Source: Sphagnum compactum (taxonomy: Eukaryota > Bryophyta > Sphagnopsida > Sphagnales). From it: a DNA stretch of 64,000 bases. The translations under genes and the position numbers were made by a program. Location of the stretch: NCBI GenBank assembly GCA_965153455.1, contig OZ234499.1, forward strand, positions 1,922,001 through 1,986,000, given 5' to 3'. Under the pieces are notes generated by a model. It did no database searches. It saw nothing but the letters and a program-made list of their open reading frames with translations, and had not been told where the DNA came from. Shown here in pieces: positions 12,669-24,656 of this stretch (within the stretch, counting starts at the first letter, position 1; each line of letters opens with the position of its first letter).

Positions 12669-15600
12669 GATTTTGGACTCAGCAAGCTTCCGATTTTCCA
12701 GCGCCTTGCTGAGCGCTTCACAACCCCGTCCTTCATAGCTAAATTATCGAACTTTGGGCATGTCAAAGCTAGCAATCGGCGGCAGATTTTGCATCCTGAA
12801 AGATTGCAGCTGTACATCCACCAGGCAGGACCGAAGAGCTCATGAAGCTTGGAGTGTACTTGCGCAATGTTACCGAACTGTGGCCATGAAGCTTGCTTCC
12901 GTTAAGCCGATTGTGAAGGACGAACCATGATCCGAGAGCTAATGTTCACGAAGACTCAGGAGATCAAAGACCGCAGCCGTTAATATTGCCGCACGCAAGG
13001 ACGTATCAATCTCGTCACATGAGTCCCGGTTGCGAACATTGTAACATTGCCTTAGTGCAACTTTCCAGGAGTACTTTTTTTCGCAGTCCTCAAAACCTTT
13101 TGTTGGTAGCCAGCAGCAAACAAATGAGACAATCAAGGACTTTTGTTTGTATTCTAAATCCATGTTGCCTCCTCGTCGTCCTTCTCCTCTTCTTCGTCTT
13201 CTTCCTTCGACATGGCCAAACGACGTTCCGTGCACCCGGACTGGCTGTTTACAGTAGTGTACAAAACTTAGCTTCCGACGTCGTTTCAGCCATGGAGCAA
13301 ATCACAACCCTGATGAATTAGAGACATGGAAAAAAACAACTTCATCATGATAGGCTTGCATGTTTGTCTTGGCGAACTGGTCCAAAACCGCATTGTCGTA
13401 GACGATGCAGCCGGAAGCGCGCATTTAATACAGTGCAATTACCATTACAAGTTCAGAAAGGCAAACTCCATCATTCTGGAGCATGTTTAAAAAGCTTAAC
13501 ACAAATTTCCGCCTCTTGCAATTCAACAATCTTCTTGAACATATATTATTTAAAGACAAAGAATCATCAGAACTCGCCGCAAAGTTGCAAAAACCACCTA
13601 CATCTGCTCTACAATCCGCCCGCTACCGGTAAATATTCCTTATGCATCATCTGCAGGCAATATCTTAATGATCAAGAATCGGAATCCAGCCACACAGACA
13701 CACACCAAAAAAAAAAAGAGACAAAAAATGAAGATAGGTACTCACCAGCGCCACTCGCCGGCCGACCGCAAAACTTGGACACAAGAAAACTCACCAAATT
13801 TCACACATACACACACACACACGCACAAACAAATTTCTTTGTTTGTATTTTGTAGCAATTTGTTTTTGTCGTGCGTGCACTTGAGTTGTCAAAACGTGAA
13901 GAATCCCCGCGACATGCAGCGGATCTGGAGTCTACATAAGTCCCAAAAACAATAGGGAATGAAGAGAGTAGGGAATTATGCAACTTGGGTTGTTGGTTCT
14001 CATTATTATACCTTGTCAACTTCCCCCCCCCCACACACACATGTCTGTTGAATAAATAAATATTTATTTATTTATTTATTTTTGAAAAATCATTCATCTC
14101 AACAAATGGAATTTTCCCCAACATTCCATATTTTCATTCACCAAAAAAAAATTTTAAAAAAAAATCTTCTTTGAAAAGAGAAAATTTTGAGATTTCTAAC
14201 ATTCCCGAAAATAAAAATATAATTAGTGTCCAAGCTGCCAAAGTACTATGCAGCAATTTATTTTTCGGTGCTAAATCTCGCCAAATTTCAAGAATTTATT
14301 TATTTATTTTTCAAAAGAAATTTGCCACACTTGGACTCTTTTTAAAAATTTGATAGCAGTTTTTTTAACTAGTTTTGTTTTTTTTTTAAAAATACTGTTT
14401 AGACAGAATCTAAAAGCCTGTCGCCATTTAATACTAAATTCCTCTTGGGTTGCTAGCCAATGACACAACATCTGAATTTCGAAAAATAAAATAAAAAATA
14501 AAATCCCTAGTACCAGTACTAGATTAATCCCTAGATTATTACCAGTACAGGGGGCAGAGCTTCAGCACATGTTTGTCAAATAATCAATTACTTAATTAAT
14601 TAATTAATTAAGAATATTCATTTCGAAATTTACAATATTCTCAAATATTTCCAAAAGATTTTTCTTTTTCTCAAACAAAAAAAATTTCTTTGAGTTCAAA
14701 AAATATTTTTCCCAAAATTTCAGCATATTTAAAAATAACATAATTTGTGCCGAAGGTACCAAAGTATTTGACTAAAGAGGGGCCGTGCTTGTGAAGAAAG
14801 AAACACACCAAGAAACACTATGTTGGAATATCTCTCTCTCTCTCTCTCTCTCTCTCAGTGGGCTGCTGGGGATCATGAGTTAAGGAAGTGTTTGTTGCCA
14901 ACAAGAAGGAAGGTGTGGTGAGTGAGTTATGTCCGTGAGTGAGTGAGTTAGTAGGGTTTGGTTATTTGGTTTGGTTGGTTTGTTGGTTGGGGGGAAATGA
15001 ACATGGAAAAAAATTATGAGAACATGCGCTTGCGTGTGTGTGTGCTTGCACCCGCGCACACCCGCAATCAACAACTGGAAAGGGAAACCACTTCTACAAG
15101 CTAAGAATACCCAAATAAGTAAGTGGCCAGAGCGACGACCCAGTGCCACCCACAAGTGCACCACGAAAGAGGGATGATAAGTAAAACCCTCTAAACAATT
15201 TTCTGTTGGATTCTCCGTTCCCTAACTAACCATGGTGGTTAGTTCAGTTCAGTTGTTATTCTTATTACTCACCTTCCTACTAACAACTTGGAAAGAAGGC
15301 TTTTCTTCTTTCTAGTAGGTACGTAGTAAAGACCGCCCTAAATAATTTTTTATTTTTTTATAAACCCGTCAATTTATCTCATACTCGCCTATTTTCCTAC
15401 CTACCATATCACCTAATATTTACATAGGACTTTCTTACACAATGGGTTACCGCGGTGGAACTAGATATGAACTCGGGTTGAGGTTCCTCCACAACTGAGT
15501 CATAAAAGCCATCCAGTGGATGGTGTGCGGGTTGGTGGGTGCTGGTTTACTCTGGGGCCCCAGGTACTCAAACTGCAATGGCAGACAAAAAAAAAGCATT

Positions 15601-16680
15601 TCTTCCTTATTATTGTTAATAATTTACAAATAAATAAAAATAGATGGGTCTTAAATTACAAGTTATAAGCTTGCTCAACAAGCACACAAACCCTTTTATA
15701 TTTATCACATATATAAATTATATATGTGGATTGGGTGGTGAGTATGAATGTGCCATTCACCATAGATTCAAATACCTTCAAATGCGGGCAAGGGGTTTTT
15801 TTTGTTCAAAAAATGGTGAAATATCTCTGAAAATTGCAAAATTTTCATTTAAAAAAAATAAATTTCTGAAAAAAAATTCATCAATATGCGGAAAAATTTC
15901 ACCGAAAAACAAAAAAAAACACTCCATGGGGAGAGACTATTTTTCCTTAGTTGTTGAATCATTATGTATGTTCATTTTTCAAGTGGCAAGTCACATGGGA
16001 TTCAGATATCTCCACATGTGCGAGAGAGAATTATTATTTTTGCTTACCTAATCATATATGGATGCTCATGTTGGGAAGTGTTTGGCAATTCACCATTTGG
16101 GTTTGGTACCTGATTGGGGGGGAAGGAACAAGAAGATGAACTTCAAGAATACTACAAGCCAAGTCTTCTTGGGTTGTTGTGAGAAGGTTTCTTTTCCATT
16201 ATTTACCATAAGGATGATTGATTTGGTTGAAAGGATAAATATCCCCTACCTGGACATTTGGCTCTAGTTTACGTCTTTGTTGTCTTTTGGAAGTCAACTA
16301 TGATCTTAAGAACTTCATGTTTTGTTGGGTTTTTGTTTGCATGCTTAAGTTACGGAATTTATCAAGGATGCCATTTGTCCACCTACTTCTGACATCACAA
16401 CAAGCTTAAGTTTGTAATTCGATTGGGATCAAATGTGTCCATCAAGTTCGATCATGCCTCATAATGCAAGCATGAATGGTAGTATTACAAGGAAGATTGA
16501 ATATGAGCTTCTCAATCTATGTTATAGATGGTTTTTTCATTACCATTCTTTAAAACATGTTATTCACAAGATATGTTGCATATTATTGCCAATTTTTAGA
16601 AATTGAGGTCCTTTTGTGAAGATTTATTCATTTTTGCCTTCATCATGGAATGGTTGGTTGGAGACTTGTGTCATTTACAT
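12669..16680. other. Intergenic with promoter-proximal region and microsatellites
   Basis: The first 600 bp upstream of 12,668 should hold the promoter and 5' leader of the membrane-protein gene; a pyrimidine-rich tract at 13,150-13,210 is the only notable composition. Beyond that are simple repeats, namely (CA)n at 13,803-13,822, TTTA at 14,051-14,082, TTAA at 14,591-14,611 and (CT)13 at 14,831-14,856. The rest is AT-rich sequence. I see no coding exon on either strand. Confidence 0.5.
14831..14856. repeat. (TC)13 microsatellite
   Basis: An uninterrupted TC dinucleotide run of 26 bases. Confidence 0.95.
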
Positions 16681-16689
16681 TTTATACTA

Positions 16690-17600
16690 GTTTGAACCCC
16701 GTGCCTAATGCACAGGTGTGTTATTTCAACAATGTTTGGTTCATGTTTTAGTTTTTTTTTTTAAATTTTTTTTTGTGTGTTTTCTGTTTTTATTATTATT
16801 TTTATAATAATAAAAATAAAGTGTTTCTTTTTCACTTTTGTATTTTTGTTTATTTGGATGCAAGTTTGAAGTTTGGAGAAAGAAGACACGCCTCATTCTT
16901 TTTCAAGTAGGGTTTTTCTTCATTATTATAAGTTTTATTTTTTCTTATTTTCTACTCTTTATTTGGTTTCTTCTTTTTTGTAATTTTTTTCTTTTAAAAT
17001 GATTTTATTGTATTTCCCTTTCCTTGTTTCATTTGTTTCCATTCCTTTTTTATAGTTTTTGTGTTTTTACTTTTTTTTGTTTATGTTTGTTTCATGTTTT
17101 AATTTTTTCTATTCTTATTTTGTCTATCTTCATTTTTATTTTTATTTGTATGCGTTTATTTATTTATTTATTTAGTTTCTATTTTCTTTTCCAAAAAATT
17201 CTAGTTTTTCTAATATGTTTTATAATAAAAATAATTTAAAAAAAACTTTTTAATTTTTGTTTGATTAGATGCAGGTTTGAAGTTTGGAAAAAGAAGACAA
17301 ACCTCATTTTTTTTTCAAGTATGGTTTTTTTTCTCTTTCTTTTGCTCTCTGTTTTGTTTCTTATTTTCTGTCATCTATTTATTAATTTTCTTTTAAGATT
17401 ACTGTATTTCCCTTTTTTGTTTCATGTTTAAGTGTTTACAAAAAGTTTCTAATTGTTAAAGTGTTTTTCTGTTTTAATTTTTTTTCTAGTTTTTTCCCTT
17501 TTTAAAATATATATTTGTTCTGTTTGGATGGATGACGGACGGATAGATGGATGAAAAGCTTCATTTCATCCCGACGTCCTTTACTATATGTAATATTGAA
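16690..17600. mobile_element. Possible Helitron-like or T-rich repeat element
   Basis: The segment near 16,690-16,725 reads ACTAGTTTGAACCCCGTGC, a loop, then GCACAGG. This resembles the CCCGTGC...GCACGGG terminus of many plant Helitrons. Downstream is a very T-rich body in which a segment of about 70 bp occurs twice (16,848-16,916 and 17,256-17,327, sharing GTTTGAAGTTTGG and AAGAAGACA). The far end, with its GGAYGGA repeats near 17,526-17,555, may mark the other boundary. No Rep or helicase coding sequence is present. The class assignment is tentative. Confidence 0.3.
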
Positions 17601-20600
17601 CCAAACAAATCTAACTTGAGAATGAGGCTTATACAATTTGTAATACATAAATTTTGTTATGTAAATTATTCTTGTTGTGGATTTGGAGTTGATACTAATA
17701 CCATGGATTACTAATCATGTTGAACAATGCTAATGTCTCAATTCGAGCATTTGCAACTTTTCCTTATGTACCACCTAATGGTTTTTAAGATTGACATTCC
17801 ATTAGGGGAAAAAAAAAATTAGGCAATAACCAAAGAACTTGTTGGGATTGAAACCTCCTTCACATTGGGAACATTGTCCTTGTTATAAGTCATGTTTTTT
17901 TTGTATTTTGTAGTACATTGATGGGTTTCAGCATAATTTTGATTTGTTTTGGTCGAAGTTTTGAAAATTTTATCAGTGTTTCATGTTGAAATTTTCAAAG
18001 ATATGGCAACCCTTCACCATGAAAAAACATGTTGATAACCAACGGTATATGTCAAGGTGGTGTGCAACAAGTTTCAAGAACTTGTAGTTTTTGTCATCAT
18101 TTGGTATGCATTGGAAGTGGCTTTGTAGTAACTAAGTCAATACAAGATAGTTAGAGTGCCCCCCCGCATTAAATAGTTCGATAATAGTTTCATAGCTTTC
18201 TCATTTCATATTTTTTTTGGTACTTTTCAGTCAAGGGAATGGCCTTTTGATGCACATATACCATGATGAGGTCATGGGTGTTGTGAAGGTTCTCAGTTTT
18301 GGAATGCTACATAATTGTACTTGGGTGTGATATGTCCATGGATGATCATGAAACATTATTGTTATCAAATGATGGTTGACCCACAACAATGTGCATGGAT
18401 TCAATATTTGCCAACATTATGAAATGTGATTTTTATGGTACCTTTTACTAATCTAAGGCATGTTTTTTTTTTTTTTTCAAACTCATCAAGTAGGTCCACT
18501 AGCAAGGATCCTTAACATTAATAGCATGGTGATTGTCTTAGGTGGGCTACAGATTTTTTTTTCAAAATCCCGCTTTGTAGTGGCAACCTCCATTAATTTG
18601 CCCCCCAAAAAAACATTGGTCCAAGGTCAATTTTTTCAAAACTCTTAAATTGACCATCCATAACTAGAACGTTTATTTTGGATAAAACCTAAATTGAATG
18701 AAGTTGTGAAAAATACCATAAGGCATGTATACAATCCCTTTAGAAGTAATCAATTTCAAAACCAAATGTAACCCCATCAATTGTAGCACAACATAATGAT
18801 AGATTAGGATGCAACCCATCATTAATACAAATTTTTTATCACAAAATGTTTTTCAAATATGCACCATGATGTATCAAATTTAAGCAGGTATTAAATTTGC
18901 CACCTTGTGATAAGTTTTTGTGTACATAAAAAATCTTAGTCATTATATAAAAAGCAAGGTTTGCCACCTTTGAATGTGCTTTATTATTCAAAGGTGGTAA
19001 ACCTTAAGTTTGCATGTGATATACTATGAAAACAAATACTTGCCACCTTTGAATAAGTTTTTGCGTTTTCATAGTACACCACATGCAACTGATGTCATCT
19101 AAAATCATATCACATTTCTTTATTTTAAAAATCTTTAAGGATATGTAGATGAAGCAAACATCAAGATATGAGGTTCTTGCCTTTAGGCATAAGAGCTCCT
19201 ACATTCATTCACAAGGTGACCTTTGGATTACAATATGCATTTAGAAATTAGAATCACAAAGTTCAATCACTTCATTGTTCATCATGGATTAGAAGCCACT
19301 ACTCCTAATCCTTAATGTGTATACAATCTTTTTACATTGGAACTCATTTCATGGTCTTTTTTTTACCATGGGCTTGTGTATAATGTTAGCCCAACTAAAG
19401 ATAAGGTTTATTTTATTGATGAATGGTAGATTTAAATGGGCATTGCTTTCTTTTTTTTGATTTTTTAATTAGCAAGTTCTAATCCTTTCGTTCGAGTTTC
19501 ACTTATTTGTACTAAATCACACATCATGTTTTCCTCCACTACCAACCTACTTGAAGCTTTTCAAGGTTTCCATAACACCCCATGCTTCTACTCATCACAT
19601 GTTTTGTGTGGATTAACAACGCTATGTTAACAAAATTCTTTGGAACTTTGGCTCTCTTGATGGCTAAACTATTCTTGTCCTTTATGATCTTAACATTGTT
19701 TGTTACGGATAGAGTTAGTTCAAGACTTGGTAGTGAGTTTACCATGATTCTATGTCCAAGGTGAACCCTCAATGTTTTTTTTACGAGGTTTTGGTTTTAA
19801 TCAAAGACATTATTCCAATTTTAAGTGCTTTGTCAGTAATTGGATCAATTAGAGATTTGTAATCACAAAATTTGTGCATGGCTTTCACTTGATTTGAAGA
19901 AATTTTAGGGTTAACATGTTTGGGTAAAAGGTATAGACCATAGTTGGGTGTGTATCAACTTTTGAACATACCAATTCGTACCAGCATTGGATTTTCTTTA
20001 TAAAAATCGTATGAGCCTAGTATTAATATTGGATCTTTGTTAAAATTTTCATATCAACCTCGCGTTGGTATTAGATATCTTTTCAAATTTTCATACAAGC
20101 CGAGTCCTAGTAGGAGTGTTCAAGTTTTATGTTAGTTCATGTGAAACTAGAATATATTAGTGTTGGTAGGTTCGCCAGTTTGCAATGTTAAACCTAGGGG
20201 TTCAGGTCCAAGTTCTTACATCTTGGACTTGAACCTGCACCCTTTTGGTGAAATCGAGAACCAATTGTGGAACTAGCATTATGCCACAATTGGATTTGAA
20301 ACCAGAATTATGAAAAACAAACTTTTGAACACAAGTTCATGCTCTTTAGGCTGGCAAATTGAACTATTTTGAAGAGTTGCCAAGTACATTGAAGTTTATA
20401 AAGAAATGATTAGTTTAAATTAGGTATGAAGCTGGTATTATCTTGAGTCCTTACCAGGCATGTACCAATGCAAGGCTACGTAAACTTGCCTCAGGTCATA
20501 CCAGTCTGGTTGGTTCTTTGATACTAGGATGAGTACCCAGTCCAGATGCCAGGGTTTCACCCTGTTACCCACTAAAACATTGGTTTAGACGTTTTGGCAG

Positions 20601-20990
20601 GACTATGTGAATGGGCTGCAAGAATGAGAACTCAATTTCATATTCATATGAATGCTCTATAGAAATATGCAGTTGAAAGCTGCAAAACTATGTTGAACAT
20701 TTCAGGTTTTAGTGACAAGAAACATCGGGTTCTTTCAGTTCAATAGAATCTGAAGTCACAAAGCCTTGTCTCAAGTAAAAGGTAGTGCATTCATGTGTCA
20801 CAATCTTGGAAACTGCCAAGAAGCTTTTCTGGGTCTCGTTTCATGGAGTTCAAAGCTAGAGATTCCTACAGACGTGTGAGATACGTTGTTAAGTATTCAA
20901 GAACAAGCCCATGAAACTTCATTGCATACCAAGTTCCAAAGAGCAGGCCAATTCCATGATGAAGTGACCACAGAGGTGGAGCTCTGATAG
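17601..20990. other. Gene-poor AT-rich interval
   Basis: No coding exon is recognised. It contains the inverted-repeat cluster at 18,880-19,080 (listed separately). Degenerate repeats around 19,960-20,550 have the recurring words TACCAG and ATATTGGAT. The 400 bp below 20,990 have composition closer to the genes and may be the 3' untranslated region of the small gene at 20,991-21,981. Confidence 0.4.
18956..19005. repeat. Near-perfect 20-bp stem hairpin
   Basis: The left arm 18956-18975 (AAGGTTTGCCACCTTTGAAT) is matched at 19 of 20 positions by the inverse of 18986-19005, with a 10-base loop. A third copy of TTGCCACCTTTGAAT occurs near 19,047, and a second inverted pair (ACTATGAAAAC / GTTTTCATAGT) flanks it at about 19,022 and 19,064. 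This nested structure suggests a small foldback element. Confidence 0.8.
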
Positions 20991-21981
20991 TCATCCAAGA
21001 AGACCCGTCGCTGAGAGATCCTTCTCATGATCAAAAGCATCTTCAGAATTATGAACAGCTGAGACCCACAACAAAGAATCATTGTATGATCAAAATGAAC
21101 AAAATGGGTTCCCTAATTTGTAGAAACTACGTAACACATGATATCAATAACTAGAGGAAATTATAGATCTTGGGTGTGGTCCACAATACTGCTTCCTTTG
21201 TTGCTCACCATCTTTCAAACTCTCCTCAAAGGGCAGGCAGTCATGCAGCATCCTGGGCATACAATCACAGCAGCCATACCATAGTGTTGCTTGGCCAAGA
21301 CTGATCAGCTGGTTTGTAGCATGCTGTACAAGGGACTGGGTGGATGTGATCCATGGCTGGATGTCCCTCTCCAAACCCAGCACAACAGATACAGCATGAA
21401 TTGGCGTAGTTCTAGGCCACCAAAACATACTAAACCCTATCTGTCCAAAGACACTGCATGAATTGACACTTGAAACTGGACCTGAAACTCTCCACTGCAG
21501 ACTACCCACATGAGATATGGAAGTCACAATAACCAATGTGACAGCAATAACAAAATTTCACACTTTCTATTCAAAAAAACAAGCACTGAACACAGGGAAA
21601 TGAGATGAGGTCAAGGAACCATGTCAGCACACCCTCACACATGCCATTCAATTCATAATGGGACACACACACACACACACAAACACAGCATAATATACAT
21701 ACCGTTAACAAACATCTACATTGCTTTTTCTTTTGTGGGTTTAGTTTTACTTGTGTACAAGAAGAAGAGAAACCTGTGATGCGAGCACATACTAGTCTGT
21801 TAGGTGATGAACACAGTGCTGTGCCTAATTTCAAGACCCATATTTCATTGAAATGTCAATAATCCCCAAAAACCACTAGTATTCAAGCAACCCAAAACAT
21901 AAGATTCAGAATTATTTTTTTAGAAAGCAATTCTGACATGCAGATTACCTGCCTGGTTTTGTCATATTTGACTGTAGCCAT
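20991..21981 (-). CDS. Predicted small protein, 128 aa, three exons, unknown function
   Basis: Proposed exons: 21981-21949 (ATG start, MATVKYDKTRQ), 21494-21209 and 21058-20991. The donors read AG|GTAATC and ATG|GTGAGC, the acceptors CTGCAG and TCTCAG, and the lengths 33+286+68 give 129 codons with a closing TGA. The large middle exon is open throughout and compositionally gene-like, with an aromatic patch (MFWWPRTTP), then LGLERDIQPW, and a cysteine cluster (YGCCDCMP). The C-terminus is acidic. I recognise no family. There is no convincing membrane span or signal peptide. The start lies 211 bp past the phosphogluconolactonase stop on the same strand, so these could be separate genes or transcript-level neighbours. 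The first exon is the least certain part. Confidence 0.45.
21663..21682. repeat. (AC)n microsatellite
   Basis: A run of AC dinucleotides inside the first predicted intron of the small gene at 20,991-21,981. Confidence 0.9.
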
Positions 21982-22191
21982 CAAGATTAAACACAAGAAA
22001 TTATTAGATTGGAAGATATTAAATTTTCTCTTCACCCACAGATTCACTGTAATACTTAGAATACTGGAATCAAAGGGCTAGAATTGTAGTTTCACAAGCT
22101 TCCTGAGGCCTAGTTTGGCCTGAAAATTAAACATCCTGTAAATGGATCCAAGCTGTATTTTTACGTAGTGCCTGACCAGTAGTGTCTATGT

Positions 22192-24118
22192 CTAAAGCTT
22201 TGATGCAGCACCTTTATCAGCAAACCAAATGAGCTTCCCATTTGTAGGGCGGGCGCTCTGTGAAGGGAGCTGACCAAATGGCAACTCCTCCCCAAAAACT
22301 TTGGCCACCATCTCTGCTTTCCCCTCTCCATTAGCAACAAAGAAAATATTTGCAGCAGCCTGTATAACTGGTAATGTAAAGGTGATTCTCTCAGGTGGTG
22401 GTTTTGGTGAGTCTGTGATGGAAGCAACCCACTTTTCTTTCACATGAACAAGAGGGTGATTGGGGAAGAGTGATGCACAGTGCCCATCAGGTCCCATGCC
22501 CATTAGCAAGAGGTCAAATCTTGGGTAGTCATTAGTGTCTGCCGTGGCAAGGATTCCAGTTTTCACAAGCTGCTTGAGGCCAAACTCATAGTCCTCTGCA
22601 GCACCCTGTGCAGACAGTGTGTCATTAATTGCATACACCTTTTCTGATGGGATTGGTACCTGCAGCAGGAGTAATACAATCAAGATAGTCAGTTCCTGAT
22701 GTCTCTCTCAGGACATAATCCCTCATGAAACAACAGATAATGAGCTCACATGAATCATTGCAGGTTCAAAAAAATGACAATGTGAGTCCCAGATATCAGC
22801 ATCAACACAGGTGGTCATGCTTCTTATTATTGTCCATACAATCTCCCCACCTTTGATCTATGCACCAAGAGACAGTGACCTAGATTTCCAGTTAGGATAT
22901 GTTAATACTACCATCATGGCCTCCTTGAACACAAATGGCAGCACACATCACAGCCCAGCTAGATTGGTTGCCACAAGCTCCAAATAGAAGCTAATTACTC
23001 TACTAATCTTCAGACTGTCTTTCAGATGCTAAAACCATGGACAATCCCCAACTCCTCAGCATGTACAAAATACATCAGCTATTTTTTCTTGTTCCTAACA
23101 GATCAACTGACTACTCTTCTGAATTATATATCATCTCCTGTAGATTTCAAATTCTCAAAAGTCACTTATTCTTCATGCATTCTGAGAAGAGTACATGGTT
23201 CCAATCATGAGGCTTGCCTCATCTTTTGGCACCTAAGACTGAGCTTGCCAGGTAGCTCAGCCATGACTAAGATTAGGGTTTTAAGGATGTGACTTGCAAG
23301 ACTTGGGATTTAATTGAACACCAAGAACAAAGTGCTTATTTTTACCTTGGACAAAAACCCATCATAGGCAAGCTTGTAATTGCTATCAGGATGGTCCTTC
23401 TTCACAACCCGTTCATCAACCCAGAAGACATGCCAATTGCCCCAGTCTACTGTATGCAAATATGGTGGCTCACATAGCTTCCTGCAAGCAAGCAAAAAAG
23501 CACAATGATTCCAAAGACCCAAGGGAGACCTCCTAAAATCAAAGGTGCAGCAGCAGCATCAGATGCAAAGGGATTCATTCTGAAACTGGAAGGGACAACA
23601 GCACTGGGAAGTTGTTAAGAAGAGATGGTTTACCCAAGGGTTTTGATGAGGGAGCCACCAGACAACACAACAGTGAAAGCGCCTCTGTCCTTCACAGCAG
23701 AAGCCGACAACTGAGCCACATGCTCCGCCAAGCTGTCGCTAAGCTCTTCCACATTCTCATATACCTGCAAATGCAAATCCTTATCCAACTTCCCAAAACT
23801 TGCCATTCCTACTACAGATCCTGAAGAAGAAGCTGCTCCCCTGGGAATTACCAAACTCTCAAATCTCGGCGACCTGATACAAGTGCTACTCTCCGAGACC
23901 TCGCCAACAACACCCAAATGAAAGCTGGGTTTTGTAACAACACGAACACAAGAAACTCCGGATCCCTTTAAGGATTTGCAAACATCAACACCGCCAACAC
24001 CCAAATGGGTGGTGGGTTTGGACACACAAATTACTCGGCTTGACTGTTGTAATACAGATCCTGATGTTACTTGTAAATGGGTCGTGAGCAATGCTCTGGT
24101 AACGGAAGAATATAGCAT
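22192..24118 (-). CDS. PGL: 6-phosphogluconolactonase, probably plastid-targeted (362 aa, 3 exons)
   Basis: Exons: 24118-23634, 23481-23346, 22659-22192; these join to 363 codons. The enzyme hydrolyses 6-phosphogluconolactone to 6-phosphogluconate, the second step of the oxidative pentose phosphate pathway. Family signatures are all present and in order: VLSGG (residues 151-155), FWVDERVV (181-188), SNYKLAYDGFLSKV, GMGPDGH (261-267), then ITDSPKPP (288-295) and the C-terminal SKL. The catalytic part is about 250 residues, the usual size. The first 104 residues are Ser/Thr/Val-rich with few acidic residues, as in a chloroplast transit peptide. Met105 (VVGMASFGK) could start a shorter form. The terminal Ala-Ser-Lys-Leu also ends in a peroxisomal-type SKL tripeptide, as in a known Arabidopsis homologue. 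ATG 24118 is the first in-frame ATG. Confidence 0.95.
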
Positions 24119-24203
24119 CCTTTCTACAGGGTCACAAGAAGAATCAGAACCAATATTTGTTTTTGCCTTTTTCCAATTCTCAATTACAAAAGACAAATTG
24201 CAT

Positions 24204-24227
24204 GCAAGCAAGCAAGCAAGCAAGCAA
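24204..24227. repeat. (GCAA)n microsatellite in the 5' leader of PGL
   Basis: About six tandem GCAA units lie 86-110 bp upstream of the ATG and probably within the transcribed leader. Confidence 0.85.
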
Positions 24228-24434
24228 CGTAAGCAAAAACCCCAGGAGCAAAATCTCTGTCCCCACCACACTCGCTCACTGGCCAGTACAAGTCTAGAAC
24301 GTGTTCATCTTCCCACTGCGATGGACGCACAATTGCCGAACGTTACTGCAATGAAACTGCGATTGCAACTTCGCCACCACGACTGTCTCCATTCCTCTGA
24401 CGAGGAAGCTAGGGTTTGGGAGGATAGGTAGTGT

Positions 24435-24451
24435 GGGGGGGGGGGGGGGGG
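24435..24451. repeat. G17 homopolymer upstream of PGL
   Basis: Seventeen consecutive G residues (C on the gene strand) lie about 320 bp before the PGL start codon. Such a run may be structured or length-variable, and its exact length may be a sequencing artefact. Confidence 0.85.
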
Positions 24452-24656
24452 AGGTACCAGCGTTGGGCGGTTATTAGAATATGCTCCACACACCCTCCGG
24501 ATATCAACCCGGGCATATCTTCACTTGCCTGGAGGGGGTGAAGACAGATCTTTAAAATCGGTGTTGGTATAGAACCTTGGTTCTCAATTTTGATTTATTT
24601 TAATATTTCAAATAACTGCCTTTTTGGCTGGCTGGTTTTTTCCAGTATATTTTCCA

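Noticed and set aside
13364-13855. Plus-strand open frame of 163 codons upstream of the membrane-protein gene
   Set aside because: It ends in a (CA)n microsatellite, has no domain, and its composition matches untranslated sequence.
17024-17239. Plus-strand open frame rich in Phe/Leu/Ile suggestive of a membrane protein
   Set aside because: It arises from a T-rich low-complexity tract and has no start context, homology or splice partners.
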